Below, one piece after another: positions 26,149-35,581 of a stretch of 64,000 bases of DNA. A program made the translations under genes and the position numbers. Position 1 is the first letter of the stretch, and each line of letters begins with the position of its first letter. This DNA comes from Clostridia bacterium. Lineage in GTDB: Bacteria > Bacillota > Clostridia > TANB77 > CAG-508. Where the stretch lies: contig JAGBAJ010000042.1 of NCBI GenBank assembly GCA_017939755.1, positions 95,563 through 159,562 on the forward strand, read 5' to 3'. A model generated the notes under the pieces. The model had not been told where the DNA came from. It saw nothing but the letters and a program-made list of their open reading frames with translations, and searched no databases.

Positions 26149-27699
26149 TCACACCTTTGTCATTTTACCAGTAATTTTCTTTATAATTGGATTAACAATC
26201 TTGCATTTAAGTTCTCTAAATTCTTCTGTTCTATAAAAAATTATTATGTTAATTAAATTTGGAACTACACAAGCTACTACTGCCTTTAATATAAATCCTA
26301 ATATACCATCCATTTGGATAGGATTAATACAAATTAGAGAAACAATTGTACTAAAACAAAAAACAATTATATATTTTGCAAACTTTTTAAAGTACTTACC
26401 AGTTGGCGTTTTAAACTCATACTTATGAATTAAATATGGATCAATCCATGAATACGAAACTAGCTGTGCGATACTTGTTGCAATAAAAATACCAATTACT
26501 CCCCATAATTTGCAAAATACAATTGACAAAATAATATTTGTTATAGCTCCTATATATGGTGTTGACTTTGCTTTTTGAAATAATCCTAATGTTGTTCTAT
26601 ATGTATATCCTGGAGTTCGTAATCCTTGAATCCAAAAACTAACCGCCAATGCTATTACAATTGGTATTTCTAAAACATATTGTTCACCTATCCATAATGC
26701 TATAAAAGAATTCAATAATAATATAAATGCAATTGCACAAAAAGAAAACACTATATAATTCACAAAAGTCAACTGGTAGAACACTTTTTCTTTTTGCTCT
26801 TTATCTCCCACAACATTTAAATTTCCAATACTAGCAGTCACACCATTCAACGCCTGTATAGCAATGGTTTTTACTGCATTTATCAACATTGTATAATTTG
26901 AGCATAACCCAACTGTATTTACACTTACCATAGATGATATCAGTATATTATCAGTTCCATCCATTATTATTCCGCCTAATTTATATATAAATAGAGATTT
27001 TACATTGCTAAATATACCTCTACTTTCACTTTTATCTAATTTTTTTATATTCTTTTCCTTTAAGAATGGATACATTTGATTTGACTTTCTTGATATATAT
27101 AAATTCTCAAGTATCGTAAACAAAATTTCAATTAACAAATACGCTACAAAATTTTTAGTTACAATTAATACTGCAATTTCTAATATACTTCTAAAGAAAT
27201 AAAACATACAATTTATATTGTCAATAATGCTTTGTTTCTGATGTGCATAAATGATAGATTTTTTATATGAAAAGAAGTATGATACTGATGTATTTAAAAG
27301 AAATAATACATAAATAAAATTTATATTTTCCTTTATGTTTGGAGTATCTTTTACAATTATACCCATAAATGGTATTATTAACAACCCGACAGCAAAAACT
27401 GCTATACCTATTATGTTGTATGATTTTTTGTACAATTGCATCAGACTTTTTATTTTTTCATTATCATGTTCAGCAACTGGTTTATACATATTAAATATGA
27501 TAGCAGTACCTATTCCAAGCTCTGCAAATGATAAAATCATTAAAATGTTAGTAAACAAACCATTAACACCGACATACTCCGTATTCAATACTTTAATAAA
27601 TACCGTTCTAACAATAAATATCATTACTTTATTTAAAGTTTGTACAATTGCTCCAACTTTTACATTACGTATTGCATTCTTTGTTCTTGACTCCTCCAT
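26149..27699 (-). CDS. Polysaccharide flippase (Wzx/MOP superfamily)
   Basis: The 516-aa integral membrane protein has about 12-14 hydrophobic helices and the N-terminal signature of Wzx-type exporters (NVKVGAIVQTLNKVMIFIVRTVFIKVLNTEYVG, then GVNGLFTNILMILSFAELGIGTAI). It should flip undecaprenyl-linked repeat units across the membrane. It is the last gene of the operon, 2 bp after 27702-28760, with an AAGGAG site. Exact substrate is unknown. Confidence 0.92.
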   Translation of the reverse strand: MEESRTKNAIRNVKVGAIVQTLNKVMIFIVRTVFIKVLNTEYVGVNGLFTNILMILSFAELGIGTAIIFNMYKPVAEHDNEKIKSLMQLYKKSYNIIGIAVFAVGLLIIPFMGIIVKDTPNIKENINFIYVLFLLNTSVSYFFSYKKSIIYAHQKQSIIDNINCMFYFFRSILEIAVLIVTKNFVAYLLIEILFTILENLYISRKSNQMYPFLKEKNIKKLDKSESRGIFSNVKSLFIYKLGGIIMDGTDNILISSMVSVNTVGLCSNYTMLINAVKTIAIQALNGVTASIGNLNVVGDKEQKEKVFYQLTFVNYIVFSFCAIAFILLLNSFIALWIGEQYVLEIPIVIALAVSFWIQGLRTPGYTYRTTLGLFQKAKSTPYIGAITNIILSIVFCKLWGVIGIFIATSIAQLVSYSWIDPYLIHKYEFKTPTGKYFKKFAKYIIVFCFSTIVSLICINPIQMDGILGFILKAVVACVVPNLINIIIFYRTEEFRELKCKIVNPIIKKITGKMTKV

Positions 27700-27701
27700 A
27701 A

Positions 27702-28760
27702 TTACTCCTTGTTTAATATTTTTCTATCAAGTATTTCAAATTGCTTATTCGCATCTTCAATTTGTATTTTTATGTCTACCTTGTATTTTAAATCTTCTTC
27801 AGTTATAGAATTTATATTAAATTTATTAATGGATCTTATGTCTATTATTTTACCCTTATATTCTATATCTTCTAACATATTTATAGTCTTATCACTATAT
27901 GCAATTGGAATTATTACCTTGTCCATAATCATACCTAGAACATTGGCATGAAACCTTGTTCCCACAATTATAGAAGATTTTCCTAGTACCTCTAATGCTT
28001 CTTTTATATTACCATTATAATAATATGTTTCTATATATTGTCTATCCTCATATTTTGATAATATACGCTCTATTGCAAGTTCATCACCTTCTGCTTTACA
28101 AAAAGACATTAGTTGTATATTATATTTTCTTTTTCTAAAAAAATCTATAATTTCGCATATCTTATGTTCATAATCTTCTTGATGCTCTTTTATATTTTTC
28201 TTTGAGCAATCAATAACTGAAATAATAACTTTCCTTGATTCCTGCATATTAATGTTGCTTGTATCTAAAGAAAATATAACATCAGATGCTGTTCTAACAC
28301 TCGCAATATCCTTAAACATATTATACGATTTTTTATCTCTAAAACATACATCCTTTGCATTTAAGAAAAATTTCTTATACTTATCTAAGTACCAATCCGA
28401 TTCATATGGACCGAAGTTGGTCCCTATAATATAATAATCTTTTTTTATCCTTTCAGGCTTTTTCATCATGGAGCTATATTTATTTTCTATAAACATACTC
28501 CCACCTATCAAAACATATAAATCTTTATTAAATATATAAAAATTATCAAGGCTTTTTGCACCTCTACATATATATTTTATTCCTCTACCTATATATTTTT
28601 TTGCTTTATTTTGACTATAGCATTTCAAATTTTTTATATCTAAATACTCTGCATTTGCATCCAAAAAAAAATCATTATCTTTATATCTATCTGTTATAAT
28701 CTTTATAAAAAGGTCATCTCCCAAATTTTTCTTTACATATGCTTTTAAGTAAATCTTCAT
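27702..28760 (-). CDS. Polysaccharide pyruvyl transferase family protein
   Basis: The 352-aa protein has NLGDDLFIKIITDRYK near the N-terminus, YIIGTNFGPYES near 110, and SSIIVGTRFHANVLGMIMDKVIIPIAYSDK near 270, all typical of the CsaB/pyruvyl transferase family. It would add a pyruvate ketal from PEP to a sugar of the repeat unit. RBS GGAAGGAG. It lies between the GT2 gene and the flippase. Confidence 0.9.
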   Translation of the reverse strand: MKIYLKAYVKKNLGDDLFIKIITDRYKDNDFFLDANAEYLDIKNLKCYSQNKAKKYIGRGIKYICRGAKSLDNFYIFNKDLYVLIGGSMFIENKYSSMMKKPERIKKDYYIIGTNFGPYESDWYLDKYKKFFLNAKDVCFRDKKSYNMFKDIASVRTASDVIFSLDTSNINMQESRKVIISVIDCSKKNIKEHQEDYEHKICEIIDFFRKRKYNIQLMSFCKAEGDELAIERILSKYEDRQYIETYYYNGNIKEALEVLGKSSIIVGTRFHANVLGMIMDKVIIPIAYSDKTINMLEDIEYKGKIIDIRSINKFNINSITEEDLKYKVDIKIQIEDANKQFEILDRKILNKE

Positions 28761-28781
28761 TGTAACTCCTTCCGTGTTCTT

Positions 28782-29741
28782 TTATTTTATATAGCCTGCA
28801 AGAGCCATTAACAATTTTGGATTTCTTACGATATTATATACACAACTATACATAAATGGTTTTACACCACAATTAAATATAATACCAATTTTATTATCAT
28901 TTTGCATCTTCTTTATCTTTGCCTTTTTTTCTTGGTAAGATAATTCGCACTGCTTTCTATTTAAGTCAATAATACAAGAAAAAATATTCTTTATCTTAAT
29001 ATAGTCGACTACTCTCACTAAACTTTTGTCATTAAATGAACTCATTATTTTTGCAATTTCATTATTAACTATCATTAGTTGTCTATACTTTTCTTTATTA
29101 TATCGTCTTGATAATGATAATGTATTATCACAATTATAATTGTAACATTTATCTTCTATAATTTCAAAAGAATTAATTTTTGAGCAATATGTAATATTGA
29201 ATAACAAGTCTTCAGCAATTGGAATATCCTCTTTAAATTTAATATTATTCTTTTTAATCAAATTTGTGTTGTATAATTTACAAAATGGTGGATTTATCTT
29301 TTCATTTACCACGATTTTTTTTAGAGTTTTTATAAAATCTTTTCTTTTCTTAATGCTCATGGATTTTGCATTTTTTCTACTATTAACCATTTGACACATA
29401 ACAAAATCTGTTTCTTGATTATTAATAGCATTAACTAATAGCTCTATTGTATTATTATTAATCCAGTCATCCGAATCTATAAATAATATATATTCTCCTG
29501 TAGCTTTATCTAACCCATTATTTCTAGCTACAGATACTCCCTGATTTCTTTGATGAAACACTCTAAATCTTTCATCTTCTTGTGCATATCTATCACAAAT
29601 TTTTCCACTATTATCAGTCGATCCATCATCGATAATAATAATTTCAATATTTCTATAAGTTTGTAATTTAATACTTTCTAAACATCTTTCTATATATTTT
29701 TCACTATTGTACACTGGAACTGCTATTGAAATTTTCTTCAT
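28782..29741 (-). CDS. Family 2 glycosyltransferase
   Basis: The 319-aa protein has ISIAVPVYNSEKYIERCLESI, EIIIIDDGSTDNSG, GVSVARNNGLDKATGEYILFIDSDDWI (DxD donor site) and IAEDLLFN. The start at 29741 has GAGGAAAG; the longer in-frame start at 29771 lacks a site. The gene overlaps the end of the polymerase gene by 38 bp. It is a cytoplasmic enzyme that adds a sugar to the lipid-linked unit. Confidence 0.92.
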   Translation of the reverse strand: MKKISIAVPVYNSEKYIERCLESIKLQTYRNIEIIIIDDGSTDNSGKICDRYAQEDERFRVFHQRNQGVSVARNNGLDKATGEYILFIDSDDWINNNTIELLVNAINNQETDFVMCQMVNSRKNAKSMSIKKRKDFIKTLKKIVVNEKINPPFCKLYNTNLIKKNNIKFKEDIPIAEDLLFNITYCSKINSFEIIEDKCYNYNCDNTLSLSRRYNKEKYRQLMIVNNEIAKIMSSFNDKSLVRVVDYIKIKNIFSCIIDLNRKQCELSYQEKKAKIKKMQNDNKIGIIFNCGVKPFMYSCVYNIVRNPKLLMALAGYIK

Positions 29742-30924
29742 CGGTCTTTCCTCTCTTACCAAAAATATCACTTTCTCTATTAATATTACTCTGCTTTATA
29801 CTTGGTGCTAACATAATAATTCCCCATAATAATAACTGTCTTTGATTAAGCAATGTAAAGCTTTCAATAAAAATAGCTATGTATGGTATTAAATCCCTAA
29901 TTTTGAGACCTTTAAGATTTTTATAGATCCATACTAAAACTATAAATAGAGGAATAATTCCATAATAGAATAACATACTTGGTAAAGTTGAATGTATTTC
30001 ACCACCTGAGTTAAATCTGTCATATGCACCTTCTCCTGCACCAATAAAAATGTACTCCCAGTTATTGTATAACATATCTAAATTTCTATCTTCTGCTAGA
30101 CTACTATTTGTACCATTCGATTTTTCAAATTTTGACATAGTTCTTTTTACAATGCTAGAATTTACTATATTTTTGTCAATAAACTCTACAGTCTTATCCC
30201 AATTATCCTTATCCAATCCTAAAATAAACAAACCAATCAATATTATAAAAAGTATAATAATAGCCTGCTTACTAGTAATAACTCTCTTTACCTTTAACAT
30301 ATAATCTGAATTTGATATAATACTAAGCACAACAAATGTTGCAACAGCTAGAAGCATTCCTGTAGATGCTGAAAGGAAAATAAGATATACTCCTATAAAA
30401 TATACAATTAATCTTTTCTTTTTCTGTAATATTTTTTCTAATATATGTATATACATCATACATAAGAATATAAAAAAAGCGAATTGATTTGGGTCTCTTA
30501 ATGTTCCCATGTATCTTGTTGTACCCATCCAATTTTTACCAACACCAACTATATACAATATTAATTGAACCACAATATCAACTATAAATGTATAATATGC
30601 TACATTTAAAAATGATTCATCTTTAACTTTTGTATTTAATAACATTATACCCATCAATATAAACACATAATACATAATTGATTGTACAAAGCCAGTGTTT
30701 TGATAAATAGAATAATATATCAAATTAATTATAGTAACACAGCAAGAAAAAATGAAAATATATATTGTTTTTTTGTCTATCATACGCTTTTCTTCCTTGC
30801 TCATAAAAGTTAATACAAAGGCTAATATAATAAAGCCATCACTTATCTGTAGTGATCCAGATCCACTTAAATAAAATGGTTTAAAAAAAATATACAACCA
30901 TAAACAAATGTTAATAATATTCAT
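29704..30924 (-). CDS. O-antigen/capsule polymerase-like protein (Wzy)
   Basis: The protein (406 aa from the ATG at 30924, chosen for its GAGGAAG site) has 10-12 hydrophobic helices and a large loop between the last ones (IGAGEGAYDRFNSGGEIHSTLPSMLFYYG), a pattern of O-antigen ligase/polymerase proteins. It should join repeat units on the outer side of the membrane. It starts 1 bp after the stop of the upstream GT4 gene and its end overlaps the GT2 gene. Confidence 0.85.
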   Translation of the reverse strand: MNIINICLWLYIFFKPFYLSGSGSLQISDGFIILAFVLTFMSKEEKRMIDKKTIYIFIFSCCVTIINLIYYSIYQNTGFVQSIMYYVFILMGIMLLNTKVKDESFLNVAYYTFIVDIVVQLILYIVGVGKNWMGTTRYMGTLRDPNQFAFFIFLCMMYIHILEKILQKKKRLIVYFIGVYLIFLSASTGMLLAVATFVVLSIISNSDYMLKVKRVITSKQAIIILFIILIGLFILGLDKDNWDKTVEFIDKNIVNSSIVKRTMSKFEKSNGTNSSLAEDRNLDMLYNNWEYIFIGAGEGAYDRFNSGGEIHSTLPSMLFYYGIIPLFIVLVWIYKNLKGLKIRDLIPYIAIFIESFTLLNQRQLLLWGIIMLAPSIKQSNINRESDIFGKRGKTDEENFNSSSSVQ

Positions 30925-30925
30925 C

Positions 30926-32041
30926 CTATAAAACTTCCTCATAAATTTCTTTTATTTCTTTTTTTACAATATCTGTATCATATTTCTTTATATTCTTAAT
31001 ATTTGTATTTCCCATCATTTTTCTTAATTCTAAGTTATTTGCCATAATCTTAAGTTTTTCTGCTATATCATTTGGTGATTTAGGGTTGCATACTAATCCA
31101 CCCTCGTTATCTTTTATTAAATCAACATTTCCTCTAATCTCAGAAACAATACATGGTAACCCACATGCCATTGCCTCCATTATAGATCTAGGTAATCCCT
31201 CTCTAAACGACATTTGAATGAAGAAATCACTAATCTGCAACAATTTTTCAATATCATTTCTATAACCCAAAAAATGTATCTGCTTTTCTAACCCTAGGTC
31301 TTTACTTAATTTTTCTAAATAGAGTTTCTTTTCTCCCACTCCACAGATTACTAAATTAATATCCTTATTATTAGTCATAGCAATTGCTTTTATAATGTTC
31401 TCATGATTCTTGTTTTTATTTAACTCTCCAACAGCTATACCTAATATTTCATTTTCTTTTATTTCAATGCTATTACGTATGTCTTTCAATTCTTCATCTG
31501 AATATTTCTTAATTTGTGTATTTATTCCAACACCATGCACTAATTTTACGGTACCATTTTTTTTAAGTTTGAATGATTTAGCCGCTTCATAGTCTTCACT
31601 ATTTATAGTAATAAGTGTATCTGTGTATCTTGCTAACCATTTTTCAACAATCTTATACATCGTTTTATTAATAAATGGCGCTCCTTTATAAAAATGAAAA
31701 CCATGTACAGTATATACAACTTTAGGTACCCTATTTTCTTTTGCGCAAATTCTTCCCAATATTCCACCTATAGGAGTGTTGCAATGCACAAGATCATATT
31801 TTTCTTGTCTCATTAACTTTTTTAGTTGTACATATGCCTTGATATTTTTAGGATTAAATGGATTTCTAATAAAGTCAATATGGTGCATTTTTACATTATA
31901 CTTTGATTTATCATCATTAAAATTTGAATAATTTGCACACATATGTACCTCATATCCCAGGTTCTGTAAAGCTTCTATAGATGGAATTACAAAATTTGTA
32001 AATTTTGTAGTTACATTACTTATCAATAATGCTTTCTTCAT
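30926..32041 (-). CDS. Family 4 glycosyltransferase
   Basis: The 371-aa GT-B enzyme begins KKALLISNVTTKFTNFVIPSI, has VHCNTPIGGILGR and VVYTVHGFHFY in the N-terminal lobe, GVGEKKLYLEKLSKDLGLEKQIHFLGYRND in the C-terminal lobe, and the donor motif FREGLPRSIMEAMACGLPCIVSE. It overlaps the initiating transferase gene by 26 bp. Confidence 0.93.
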   Translation of the reverse strand: MKKALLISNVTTKFTNFVIPSIEALQNLGYEVHMCANYSNFNDDKSKYNVKMHHIDFIRNPFNPKNIKAYVQLKKLMRQEKYDLVHCNTPIGGILGRICAKENRVPKVVYTVHGFHFYKGAPFINKTMYKIVEKWLARYTDTLITINSEDYEAAKSFKLKKNGTVKLVHGVGINTQIKKYSDEELKDIRNSIEIKENEILGIAVGELNKNKNHENIIKAIAMTNNKDINLVICGVGEKKLYLEKLSKDLGLEKQIHFLGYRNDIEKLLQISDFFIQMSFREGLPRSIMEAMACGLPCIVSEIRGNVDLIKDNEGGLVCNPKSPNDIAEKLKIMANNLELRKMMGNTNIKNIKKYDTDIVKKEIKEIYEEVL

Positions 32042-32666
32042 TTTGTAATTGTTCCTTTCTTTCTAAATTATTTTCTGCATCATTTGTATATATATTTTCT
32101 CTCTTTAATACTGTTTTTATAGTCTTAAAAAATATTTTTACATCTAACCACAAAGTTACATTATTTGCATACCATGAATCCTTTAGTCTCTTTTCTCTTA
32201 CGGACAATCCATTTCTATAATACGCTTGCGTATAACCAGTAATTCCTGGTTTAACTTTCATCTTATCTATTTCATCATCTTTATATGATTTTAATGCTTC
32301 TGCGCCACTTGCTCTAGGTCCAATAAAACTCATATTACCTTTTATAATATTTAAAATTTGAGGTATCTCATCAATACTAGTTTTTCTTATAAATCTACCA
32401 ACCTTTGTTACTCTAACATCATTTTTAGAATTATATGTACTGCCATCCTTATTTAATATATTTGGAGCATTTACTTTCATTGATCTAAATTTATACATAT
32501 CAAATATTTTACTATTCTTTCCAATCCTTTTTGCTTTATAGAATATAGGCCCGCCGTCTTCTATCTTAATCATGATACCTATAATACAATATAAAATTAC
32601 AAAAATTGGAAGGCACAATAACGAAATTAATAAGTCAAATGCTTTCTTAAAAAAATTACTATACAC
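32016..32666 (-). CDS. Initiating undecaprenyl-phosphate sugar transferase
   Basis: The 216-aa protein has one N-terminal membrane helix (LLISLLCLPIFVILYCIIGI) followed by the bacterial sugar transferase domain: DGGPIFYKAKRIGKN, MYKFRSMK, KVGRFIRKTSIDEIPQILNI, GNMSFIGPRASG and VKPGITGYTQAYYRN. It transfers a sugar-1-phosphate to undecaprenyl phosphate, the first step of the pathway. This is the short PglC-like form. The start is GTG with an AGGAGGAG site. Confidence 0.95.
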   Translation of the reverse strand: MYSNFFKKAFDLLISLLCLPIFVILYCIIGIMIKIEDGGPIFYKAKRIGKNSKIFDMYKFRSMKVNAPNILNKDGSTYNSKNDVRVTKVGRFIRKTSIDEIPQILNIIKGNMSFIGPRASGAEALKSYKDDEIDKMKVKPGITGYTQAYYRNGLSVREKRLKDSWYANNVTLWLDVKIFFKTIKTVLKRENIYTNDAENNLERKEQLQNEESIIDK

Positions 32667-32688
32667 TTATAACTCCTCCTATAGTACT

Positions 32689-33879
32689 TTATTTTCTTTT
32701 TATCTCTCTATCAATATCATTTTTTGCTTTCTCTGCCATCTTAATGCACTCATCTATCCCATCACCTTTAGCAACGACATAGCCACACCCATCTAAATTA
32801 TTCTTATACTTATTAATTACGTCTCCTTCTTTTAGCTTACATACAACTTCTAAATTATCCATACAATTATATTTACTAAAATCAGGAACTTCAATAATTT
32901 CTCCTGGAGTTAGAGCTAATAATCTTGTAGCGATTGGTTTGTCATATTTTCTTTGAAAGTCTGGATTGTCTCCAACGGCACATTTAATTATATTTCCCAT
33001 ATAATCTATGCCAGAAGATAATGGTATGATATGAGATCCTATTAAATTTCCTCCCATTCTAGCTCCAATGTCTACAATGCAAACTTTTCCATCACTGGTT
33101 ATTAGTAAATCCATATTTACTGCACCGAAATTTATCCCTAATGATTTTATAGCTTTTTCAGCTACTTCTTTTACTTTTTTTTCAATATTATTAGGCAATT
33201 TTGAAGGAATACAATGCCCTAATTCAGCATAAAATGGCGGTTTTGTCATTTCTTTTTTCATTATCCCCAATATATGTATTTCGTTGTTATGTACAAAGCT
33301 TTCAACACCATATTCATTTCCCACAATAAAAGTTTCTGCAAGAGCCTTCTTTGATAAAGACACTTCTAAAGCATCTTTGATTGCTAATTTTAACTCATCT
33401 TTAGAATTAACTTTGCATACCCCTTTACTTCCAGATCCATCACATGGTTTTACAATCAAAGGAAATATGGCTTCTTTACATACTTCATCTACATCATTGA
33501 TATCAGTAATTTCAAAAAATTGATTAGTGTCATCAGCGCCATTTTCATATAAAATTCTTCTCACATCATATTTATTTTTTATAATTGCAGCTACACTAAC
33601 ATCTAACCCTGGTAAACCCATTTTATTTGCGATATATGCAGATGTTATTACTCCATAATCTGTTGCAGCAGTCAAAACACCATCAATATTATTTTCTTGT
33701 GCGACTTCTAAACATTCTTCTTTATCTACAATATTTATTGGTATAAATTTATCAGCGTATTTTCTCCCTATAGCATTTTCATCCATATCTAAAACAATTG
33801 TCTCATAACCCAAATCTTTTGCTCGCTTTATTACATAAGATTGCAATAGTCCAGCACCTAAAATCATAACTTTCTTCAC
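32689..33879 (-). CDS. ATP-grasp carboxylate-amine ligase
   Basis: The 396-aa protein begins KKVMILGAGLLQSYVIKRAKDLGYETIVLDMD (Rossmann-like preATP-grasp), has PLIVKPCDGSGSKGVCKV (ATP loop) and VCIVDIGARMGGNLIGSHIIPLSSG (metal/ATP end). It resembles carbamoyl-phosphate-synthase-like and amino-acid ligases that couple ATP to a carboxylate-amine bond. In this operon it could attach an amino acid or acid to an amino sugar, which is inference. The start is GTG. Confidence 0.85.
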   Translation of the reverse strand: MKKVMILGAGLLQSYVIKRAKDLGYETIVLDMDENAIGRKYADKFIPINIVDKEECLEVAQENNIDGVLTAATDYGVITSAYIANKMGLPGLDVSVAAIIKNKYDVRRILYENGADDTNQFFEITDINDVDEVCKEAIFPLIVKPCDGSGSKGVCKVNSKDELKLAIKDALEVSLSKKALAETFIVGNEYGVESFVHNNEIHILGIMKKEMTKPPFYAELGHCIPSKLPNNIEKKVKEVAEKAIKSLGINFGAVNMDLLITSDGKVCIVDIGARMGGNLIGSHIIPLSSGIDYMGNIIKCAVGDNPDFQRKYDKPIATRLLALTPGEIIEVPDFSKYNCMDNLEVVCKLKEGDVINKYKNNLDGCGYVVAKGDGIDECIKMAEKAKNDIDREIKRK

Positions 33880-33881
33880 TA

Positions 33882-34367
33882 CTATACCCTCTTTTCCATT
33901 AATAAAACTACAAACCTTCTAGTTTTAGCTTCACCGATAGTTTTATAATCCAATTTTTCATAAAACTTTATTGTATTAATGCTTTTATTATATACATCAA
34001 AACGTACAAAGTCATATTTTTTTATCTTAGCCATTTGCTCTATATACTCCATGCATCTTCTACCAATTCCCAACCCTGAGTACTCAGGTATAACTGCTAA
34101 TTTTGAAAGATATATAGATTTACAATTATCACTCCAAAAAGAGCTTTTTTGGTTACTTAAAATAAAATTTCCTACAATTATCCCATCAAGCTCTACAACA
34201 TATACTTCTTTACTCTTTATATCATCAACAATTTTATCAATTGGATATACTGGTATCCAATGTGTTAATCCATGTTCATTATACATCTGATTTGAACACA
34301 ACTCTAAGTTTTTATGTATTTTCTCTGCATCAGACTCGCTAGCTTTTCTAAATGTAAGTTTTTCCAT
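33882..34367 (-). CDS. GNAT acetyltransferase
   Basis: The 161-aa protein has the GNAT core: LTFRKASESDAEKIHKN, VYVVELDGIIVGNFILS, LSKLAVIPEYSGLGIGRRCMEYIEQMA (acetyl-CoA loop, Q/RxxGxG/A form) and NTIKFYEKLDYKTIGE. It lies between the aminotransferase and ATP-grasp genes, so N-acetylation of an amino sugar is plausible but not shown. Confidence 0.9.
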   Translation of the reverse strand: MEKLTFRKASESDAEKIHKNLELCSNQMYNEHGLTHWIPVYPIDKIVDDIKSKEVYVVELDGIIVGNFILSNQKSSFWSDNCKSIYLSKLAVIPEYSGLGIGRRCMEYIEQMAKIKKYDFVRFDVYNKSINTIKFYEKLDYKTIGEAKTRRFVVLLMEKRV

Positions 34368-34368
34368 A

Positions 34369-35562
34369 TTAATTATATTTTTTCACTCCCTGTATAATAT
34401 ATTCCACTTCTTCGTCAGTTAATAGCGTATGTAGTGGTAATGTAATTTCATTTTTATACATGTTATATGCATTTGGAAAATCCTCAATATTAAATCCCAT
34501 GCTTTTATATGCAGTCATCATAGGTAATGGCTTATAATGAACATTTGTTGGAATCCCAGATTCTGCTAACTTGCAAATAATCTCGTTTCTTTCAATTTCA
34601 TTTTTTCCTATTAATCTCAACAAATATAGATGTCCAGATGACGAAACTTCATCTGTAAAATGATTTAATAATTGAACATTTAAATCCTTAAAAGCTTTAT
34701 TATACATCTCTATGATACATTTTCTTCTTGCCAATAAATCTGGATATCTTTCTAATTGAACTAATCCAATTGCTGCCATTATATCTGTCATATTACATTT
34801 ATACCCTGGAATTTTTATATCATATTCCCAACCATTTGATTTGCTTTTTGCTAATGCATCTTTATTTTGTCCATGCAATGACCATAGCATAAATTGATTA
34901 TATATATAATCATTCTCTATACCTTCAATATTTTTCCATGTAACAGCACCACCTTCCGCTGTTGTTAAATTTTTTACTGCATGGAATGAAAAACTTGTAA
35001 AGTCAGCTAAATTTCCCGTATTAACACCTTTATACTTTGCTCCAAATGAATGAGCTCCATCTGCGATAACTGCAATTCTTCCAATTCTTTTTTGCATGTC
35101 ATTATTTGCAATAAAATTTTCCTTATGGTTATTTACAATCTCATATATTTTTTCATAATCTGCTGGAATTCCTGCCAAATCAACTGCAATTATGGCTTTT
35201 GTTTTATTTGTGATATATTTTGATAAATTCTCGTAATCCATTTCATATGAGTCTTTTGCACAATCTATAAATACTATTTTAGCGCCAACATGGTTAACGA
35301 CACTTGCAGACGCTGTATATGTGTATGCTGGTACTATAACTTCATCATCTTCTCCAATTCCAAGAATCCTAAGAATCAATTCTAGCCCTGCAGTGTTAGA
35401 GTTTAAACACACTGCTCTTTGTGTTCCACAATATTCTGCAATCTTATTTTCAAACAACTTCGTTTTTGGACCAGTTGTGATCCATCCTGATTTTAATGTA
35501 TCTATAACTTCATCAATCTCTTTTTGAGTTATATCTGGTGGTGAAAACTTAATATCTTTCAT
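34369..35562 (-). CDS. DegT/DnrJ/EryC1/StrS-type sugar aminotransferase
   Basis: The 397-aa PLP enzyme begins MKDIKFSPPDITQKEIDEVIDTLKSGWITTGP. Motifs are NTAGLELILRILGIGEDDEVIVPAYTYTAS, VIADGAHSFGA, and the PLP lysine in SFHAVKNLTTAEGGAV. It would convert the 4-keto sugar made by the neighbouring dehydratase into a 4-amino sugar. The start at 35562 has GAAGGA; a longer frame would overlap the upstream gene. Confidence 0.95.
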   Translation of the reverse strand: MKDIKFSPPDITQKEIDEVIDTLKSGWITTGPKTKLFENKIAEYCGTQRAVCLNSNTAGLELILRILGIGEDDEVIVPAYTYTASASVVNHVGAKIVFIDCAKDSYEMDYENLSKYITNKTKAIIAVDLAGIPADYEKIYEIVNNHKENFIANNDMQKRIGRIAVIADGAHSFGAKYKGVNTGNLADFTSFSFHAVKNLTTAEGGAVTWKNIEGIENDYIYNQFMLWSLHGQNKDALAKSKSNGWEYDIKIPGYKCNMTDIMAAIGLVQLERYPDLLARRKCIIEMYNKAFKDLNVQLLNHFTDEVSSSGHLYLLRLIGKNEIERNEIICKLAESGIPTNVHYKPLPMMTAYKSMGFNIEDFPNAYNMYKNEITLPLHTLLTDEEVEYIIQGVKKYN

Positions 35563-35581
35563 AATTTTAATTCCTTCTTTC